A DNA stretch of 9,419 bases from Blastococcus sp. (GTDB taxonomy: Bacteria; Actinomycetota; Actinomycetes; Mycobacteriales; Geodermatophilaceae), in the NCBI GenBank assembly GCA_025963345.1, contig JAOPUS010000015.1, positions 1 to 9,419 on the forward strand, written 5' to 3'. Below, piece after piece: positions 5,715 to 9,419 of the stretch. The stretch's first letter is position 1, and each line of letters starts with the position of its first letter. The notes beneath the pieces were generated by a model. The model was given only the letters and a program-made list of their open reading frames with translations, searched no databases and was not told where the DNA came from. Position numbers and translations under genes: made by a program.

Positions 5715-7457
5715 TCAGCCGGGGCGGCGGTCGAGCACGTAGGACCCGGGCGCCGGTTCCAGCGGCGGGTGCGCGGAGCTGCCCGATGCCGTGGGCGCCG
5801 TCACCTCCTCGCCGGAGCGCTCGTGCATCCACTCCGCCCAGGGCTCCCACCAGCTTCCGGTGTGCCGCGTCGCCGATGCCTGCCAGGCGTGCGGGTCCGG
5901 GCCTGGCTCGCCGCCCGTCCAATAGCTGGCCTTGGGATTTCCCGGGGGGTTGACGAGGCTCTGAATGTGGCCGCTGGAGCTCAGCACGAACGTGGTCGGC
6001 CCGGAGAGCAGTTGCGTCGTCCGGTAGCACCCGTCCCACGGCGTGAGGTGGTCGGTGAGAGCACCGGTGACGAACGTGGGCAGGGTGATCCGGCTCAGGT
6101 GGACGGGGGTGCCCAGCACTCGCATCGCGCCCGGCCGAACCAGCGCGTTCTTCCCGAAGATCTCCAGGAACTGCTCGTGCAACCGTGCAGGCAGGTTGGT
6201 GCCGTCCGCGTTCCACGCAAGGATGTCGAACGCCGGCGGGTCCTCACCCAGGAGCCATTCGCTGACCAGGTAATTGAAGATCAGGTCATCGGGCCGCATC
6301 CAGGTGAACACCGAGCCCATCTGCCGTGCGGTGATGACCCCGCCCCGACGCGAGTTCCGCCGCGCCAGGTCGAGCAGGCGTGGGGCGGAGAACGCTCCGA
6401 GCGGTGCCCGGCTCGAGAAGTCGAGCAGGGTCACCGCGTATCCGGCGGCGTGCACGCGGTCGTCGCCGGTGGCGGCAAGGTGGTTGAGCGCCGTCGTCAT
6501 CACCTGGCCGCCGGCGCAGAAGCCCAGCGTGGTGACGTCGGGGGAGCCGGTGATCTCCCGCGCGACATCGACCGCGGTCAGGACGCCGCCGGAGTAGGTG
6601 TCCAGGTCCCAGTCCGCCTGCTCCTTGGTCGGGTTCCGCCAGCTGACCATGAAGACCTGAAAGCCCTGGCTGACCGCGTACTCGACGAAGCTCCGTCCGG
6701 GGCTCAGGTCCAGGAAGTAGAAGCGTCCGATGGGCGGCGGCACGATCACCAGAGGCCGTTGGTGCACGCGTGCAGTCGAGGGCGCGTACTGGATGACCTC
6801 CATGACCTCGCCACGGTGGACGACGGCCCCCGGACTCACCCCGAGGTTCTCGCCCACCCTGAAGGCGCTGCGGTCGACCTGGGTGGGCATCCCGCCGTTG
6901 TGCCGGATGTCGTGGAGCATGTGCCCGAGCCCGCGGACGACGCTGCGCCCGCCGGTGTCGAACGCGCGCTTCAGCGCAGCCGGGTTGGTGAGCAACGTGT
7001 TGGTGGGGGCCAGTGTGCTCGTGTACGCGTTCAGGACGAAGCGTGCCTGCTCCACCTCGCGCCAGTCCGGACCGCCGCTCTCGTAGTCGTCGACGAGACG
7101 GGTCAGCGATTCGGACAGTGCCAGGTAGGACTGCGCCAGGCGCCGGTAGCCCGGATTCTGTGACCAGGCAGGATCCGAGAAGCGCTTGTCCTTCGGCGAG
7201 GGAGCGATCTCGTCGGTGCCGCGGAGGATGCGGACGGCGTCGCGTCCGAGCCGAACCGCTTCCTTCGCCAGCGGTCTGGGCCGGGCGAAGGTGGCGACCA
7301 GTCCGCGGACGACTCCTCGAGGGGTAGGCAGGCCGACCGGTTCGGCGCCCTCCACCGAGGCGAGTGCCTCGGATTCGTTCTGCGGTGTCGGCGCCGCGGG
7401 AGCACGCCCTCGGCCGCGCGGCAGATTCCGACTCGGCGCTGTCGTAGTGGTTGTCAC
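5715..7457 (-). CDS. phaC: Poly(3-hydroxyalkanoate) synthase, class I-like
   Basis: Counting from GTG 7457, the protein has 580 residues, the size of Cupriavidus necator PhaC1 (589). The lipase-like PhaC box GFCAGG carries catalytic Cys314, with Asp469 in GALTDHLTPWDGCY and His497 in SSSGHIQSLVNPPGNPKASY. The N-terminal domain includes DPAWSQNPGYRRLAQSYL, and RPLVIVPPPIGRFYFLDL, SFVEYAVSQGFQVFMVSWRNP and WNADGTNLP are hallmark PhaC segments. It polymerises 3-hydroxyacyl-CoA on the granule surface. No phaE or phaR subunit gene is visible, which fits class I. The first ~45 residues are Thr/Pro/Arg-rich and poorly conserved. GTG 7457 is chosen because AAAGGGGGAT lies just before it; in-frame ATG 7481 and GTG 7484 lie upstream of that site. 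It converges on the hydrolase gene and follows the CoA-transferase gene on the same strand. Confidence 0.95.
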   Translation of the reverse strand: MTTTTTAPSRNLPRGRGRAPAAPTPQNESEALASVEGAEPVGLPTPRGVVRGLVATFARPRPLAKEAVRLGRDAVRILRGTDEIAPSPKDKRFSDPAWSQNPGYRRLAQSYLALSESLTRLVDDYESGGPDWREVEQARFVLNAYTSTLAPTNTLLTNPAALKRAFDTGGRSVVRGLGHMLHDIRHNGGMPTQVDRSAFRVGENLGVSPGAVVHRGEVMEVIQYAPSTARVHQRPLVIVPPPIGRFYFLDLSPGRSFVEYAVSQGFQVFMVSWRNPTKEQADWDLDTYSGGVLTAVDVAREITGSPDVTTLGFCAGGQVMTTALNHLAATGDDRVHAAGYAVTLLDFSSRAPLGAFSAPRLLDLARRNSRRGGVITARQMGSVFTWMRPDDLIFNYLVSEWLLGEDPPAFDILAWNADGTNLPARLHEQFLEIFGKNALVRPGAMRVLGTPVHLSRITLPTFVTGALTDHLTPWDGCYRTTQLLSGPTTFVLSSSGHIQSLVNPPGNPKASYWTGGEPGPDPHAWQASATRHTGSWWEPWAEWMHERSGEEVTAPTASGSSAHPPLEPAPGSYVLDRRPG

Positions 7458-7460
7458 GGG

Positions 7461-7470
7461 ATCCCCCTTT
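7461..7470 (-). promoter_or_regulatory. Ribosome binding site of phaC
   Basis: On the minus strand AAAGGGGGAT is followed by CCC and then GTG 7457. This strong site argues for the 7457 start rather than ATG 7481 (only a GGAG two bases before it) or GTG 7484. Confidence 0.6.
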
Positions 7471-7485
7471 GTGACCTGCATCACT
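7470..7485. promoter_or_regulatory. CRP/FNR-family-like binding site at the phaC 5' end
   Basis: TGTGA-CCTGCA-TCACT matches nine of the ten defined bases of the CRP consensus TGTGA-N6-TCACA. It lies 13 bases upstream of the chosen phaC start codon and touches its ribosome binding site. Actinobacteria use CRP-family regulators (Crp in Streptomyces, GlxR in Corynebacterium) with closely related sites. A site this close to the start would fit repression, unless the transcription start is nearer than expected. This is a single-site match by eye. Confidence 0.4.
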
Positions 7486-7500
7486 CCGGTGCGACGGTAG

Positions 7501-7513
7501 CCGCCTGCGGCGG
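7501..7513. repeat. Short hairpin between the CoA-transferase and phaC genes
   Basis: CCGCC-TGC-GGCGG is a perfect 5-bp stem with a 3-base loop, about 90 bases past the CoA-transferase stop. No T-run follows on the minus strand (CTACCGTCG), so it is not a classical terminator. A 10-bp palindrome, GAGACGTCTC, lies at 7578-7587, right after that stop codon. Roles are unknown. Confidence 0.25.
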
Positions 7514-7602
7514 ACCTGTGCGCCTCCAGCGTCTTCCGGGCAGGAAACGCATGAAATCTCTCGGGGGGTACGCGGGTGAGACGTCTCGGAAGGCGCCGCG
7601 GG

Positions 7603-9126
7603 TCAGCGTTGCGGCACCATGCTGCCCGTCCGCACGTATCGCGCGTGCCAGCTCAACGCCTCCTCGAGCAGATGGGGAGTGTGCTGGCCGAAGGCGCCCT
7701 TGAGCGCCCGGTCGAAGTAGTCCTCGAGCAGTGGCCGGTAGTCCGGATGTGCGCACCTGTCGATCAGCAGTCGGGCCCGGCGACGCGGCGCCAGCCCGCG
7801 GAGATCGGCCAGCCCCTGCTCGGTGACGATGACGTTGACGTCGTGCTCGGTGTGGTCCACGTGCGAGACCATGGGGACGATGCTCGAGATCGCACCGCCC
7901 TTCGCCGTTGAGGGCGTGACGAAGAACGAGATGTAGGCATTACGGGCGAAGTCGCCCGAGCCACCAATGCCGTTCTGGATCCGGCTGCCCATGAGGTGTG
8001 TGGAGTTGACGTTGCCGTAGATGTCCGCCTCGATCACCCCGTTCATGGCCAGCACTCCCAGTCGCCGCACGAGTTCGGGATGATTGCTGATCTCCTGCGG
8101 GCGGAGCACGATGCGGTCCCGGTAGTCCCGCGCGTTGTCGTTGAATTCCGCGACGGCGTCAGGGCTCAGTGAGAAGGCAGTGGCCGACGCCACCGAGAGG
8201 GTTCCTGTCTTGAGCAGGGAGAGCATCCCGTCCTGGATGACCTCGGTGAATGCAGTGAGATTCTCGAACCGCGACTGCGCCAACTCCGCGAGCGCCGCGT
8301 TGGCCACGTTGCCCACCCCCGACTGGACCGGGAGCAGCTCGGCCGGCAGTCGTCCGCGAGCGACCTCGTGCTCGAGGAATTCGATGAGATGTCCAGCGAT
8401 CCGCCGTGAGGTCTCGTCCGGTGGGGAGTACCCGGCGTTGCGGTCGGGGGCGTCGGTCTCCACCACGGCGACGACCTTCTCCGGGGAGCACCGCAGATAC
8501 GGCTCGCCGATCCGGTCGCCGGGTCGCACCAGCGGGATCGGTCGTCGGTTCGGTGGCAATGCCGTGCCGTAGTTGATGTCGTGCATCCCCTCGAGGTCGG
8601 CGCTCTGCCAGGAGTTGACCTCGAGGATCACGGAGTCGGCCTGCTCGACCCAGGTCTTGTTGTTACCGACGGACGACGAGGGGATCAGTTGGCCGTCCGC
8701 GGTGATCCCGCTGACCTCGATGAGGGCGACGTCGAGATGCCCGAGGAAGCCTTCCCACACCAGCTGCGCGACATGGGACAGGTGGACGTCGATGTACTCC
8801 ATGTGGCCGCTGTTGATCTTCTCGCGGCTGACCGGGTCGGACTGGTACGGCAGCCGCAGCTCGATCCCGTCGGCTGCCGCGAGGGCTCCGTCCAGTTCCG
8901 GAGCGGTCGACGCGCCGGTCCAGACGTTGATTTTGAAGCGGGCGCCGGACGCGTTGGCTGCGGCGATTCGCTGCGCGAGAGCGAGGGGGACTTCCTTGGG
9001 GTAGCCCGCGCCGGTGAACCCGCTCATCCCGACGGTGGCACCGGGACCGATCATGGCTGCGGCCACATCGGCAGGGACGACCTTCCGAGCCAGCGCAGGG
9101 TGCCGGATGCGTTCGCTTCTCGGCAT
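7603..9126 (-). CDS. Acetyl-CoA hydrolase / succinyl-CoA:acetate CoA-transferase family protein
   Basis: This 507-residue protein starts at ATG 9126, with AGGTGA six bases upstream. It matches the Cat1/AarC/Ach1 family of class I CoA-transferases. It has GMSGFTGAGYPKEVP (33-47), an N-terminal CoA-transferase domain, GVGNVANA (271-278), the likely CoA-thioester-forming Glu295 in AFTEVIQDG, and the signature NGIGGSGDFARNAY (385-398). The EHDVNVIVTEQGLADLRGLAP segment (427-447) is also typical. Family members move CoA between succinyl-CoA, acetyl-CoA and acetate, or hydrolyse acetyl-CoA. The IGGSGDF motif and length fit the succinyl-CoA:acetate or hydrolase branch better than 4-hydroxybutyrate CoA-transferase, though sequence does not settle the substrate. 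It precedes phaC on the same strand with a gap of about 145 bases. It may tune the acetyl-CoA pool, or recover acids from polymer breakdown. Confidence 0.92.
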   Translation of the reverse strand: MPRSERIRHPALARKVVPADVAAAMIGPGATVGMSGFTGAGYPKEVPLALAQRIAAANASGARFKINVWTGASTAPELDGALAAADGIELRLPYQSDPVSREKINSGHMEYIDVHLSHVAQLVWEGFLGHLDVALIEVSGITADGQLIPSSSVGNNKTWVEQADSVILEVNSWQSADLEGMHDINYGTALPPNRRPIPLVRPGDRIGEPYLRCSPEKVVAVVETDAPDRNAGYSPPDETSRRIAGHLIEFLEHEVARGRLPAELLPVQSGVGNVANAALAELAQSRFENLTAFTEVIQDGMLSLLKTGTLSVASATAFSLSPDAVAEFNDNARDYRDRIVLRPQEISNHPELVRRLGVLAMNGVIEADIYGNVNSTHLMGSRIQNGIGGSGDFARNAYISFFVTPSTAKGGAISSIVPMVSHVDHTEHDVNVIVTEQGLADLRGLAPRRRARLLIDRCAHPDYRPLLEDYFDRALKGAFGQHTPHLLEEALSWHARYVRTGSMVPQR

Positions 9127-9286
9127 GGCCCATCACCTGCTTCGAGGGATGCGGCTGTCGGAACGAGGCTCTGACGACCGCGACTGCCCGGCCCGTGAAC
9201 GGTACCCAGTAGCCGTCCGCTGGGCGACGCGACAAAGCGCTGCCCCGACGCCACGGCCACCTGAAGCGACTTCCGCCCCGCGACCC
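9127..9286. other. Upstream region of the CoA-transferase gene
   Basis: This 160-base stretch should include the CoA-transferase promoter (minus strand). I see no convincing -35/-10 pair; a TTGTCG hexamer on the minus strand lacks a proper partner at 17-18 bases. No gene is supported here. Confidence 0.3.
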
Positions 9287-9419
9287 CTTGACCCCACCGT
9301 GGTCACGCAGATGGTGCAGCGACAGATCCAGACGCGGGTGCTCAGCCGGATCCTGGCCGGGGACCGACCGATCGGCACACCACGGGTCCTGCGACTCCTC
9401 GACCGGCATCCCGTCCTGC
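9287..9419 (+). pseudogene. FAD-dependent oxidoreductase/monooxygenase, C-terminal-region fragment (runs off right edge)
   Basis: In the plus frame that includes codon 9299-9301, the bases read LDPTVVTQMVQRQIQTRVL, then SRILAGDRPIGTPRVLRLLDRHPVL, to the end of the window. Third codon positions are mostly G or C. The pattern (Q..IQ.RV....LAG...P...P..LRLLDR.P.L) resembles the C-terminal helix region of PHBH-type FAD-dependent monooxygenases. In that family it follows about 330 residues of FAD- and substrate-binding domain. Upstream of 9287 the frame stays open for a while but reads as low-complexity Pro/Ala/Arg sequence, and then meets the oppositely directed CoA-transferase gene. The N-terminal domain is therefore absent. 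I read it as a truncated remnant. The match is short and made from memory. Confidence 0.4.

Noticed and set aside
5769..7163. 464-codon open frame on the plus strand
   Set aside because: It is antisense to phaC, whose motifs and catalytic residues are clear. The translation has no recognisable domain.
1..9419. CRISPR array, tRNA or rRNA genes
   Set aside because: No regularly spaced direct repeats were seen, and no tRNA or rRNA sequence was recognised on either strand by eye.

Overview
The window is very GC-rich, with strong G/C preference at third codon positions, GTG starts and GGAG-type ribosome binding sites. Protein families such as the SelO N-terminus, the IS5-type transposase and the large fused acyl-CoA carboxylase type also point to an actinomycete, probably Streptomyces or a relative. 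This assignment is an inference from composition and family resemblance.

Layout, left to right. (1) 1-522: the 3' end of a SNF2-type helicase gene, cut by the window edge. (2) 592-1268: a rearrangement scar. The 5' part of an IS5-family transposase (+) meets the 5' part of a selO gene (-) at about 1090, and both genes lose the rest of their coding sequence there. (3) 1269-1716: a long gap with a 14-bp palindrome and perhaps a tiny ORF. (4) 1717-5695 (+): an operon-like run of an acetoacetyl-CoA reductase (phaB/fabG type), a decayed start of a large biotin-dependent acyl-CoA carboxylase, a 652-residue protein with an unrecognised N-terminal half fused to a KAS III domain, and an alpha/beta hydrolase. 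(5) 5715-9126 (-): a class I-like PHA synthase (phaC) and an acetyl-CoA hydrolase/CoA-transferase, converging on the operon. (6) 9287-9419: a probable C-terminal remnant of an FAD-dependent oxidoreductase running off the right edge.

How the genes work together (inference). The window looks like a polyhydroxybutyrate locus without a PhaA thiolase. The KAS III fusion keeps the Cys-His-Asn triad and could make acetoacetyl-CoA from malonyl-CoA and acetyl-CoA, as the acetoacetyl-CoA synthase NphT7 does. PhaB would reduce the product to 3-hydroxybutyryl-CoA and PhaC would polymerise it. The carboxylase gene that once sat between phaB and the KAS III gene would have supplied malonyl-CoA (or methylmalonyl-CoA), but only about 65 codons remain, out of frame. 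The hydrolase may act in polymer or thioester turnover, and the CoA-transferase may balance acetate, succinate and acetyl-CoA. A CRP-like inverted repeat at the phaC start suggests control by a CRP/FNR-family regulator.

Decayed fragments lie on both sides of the intact metabolic genes and one lies inside the operon, so the locus has a history of deletion or IS-associated rearrangement.
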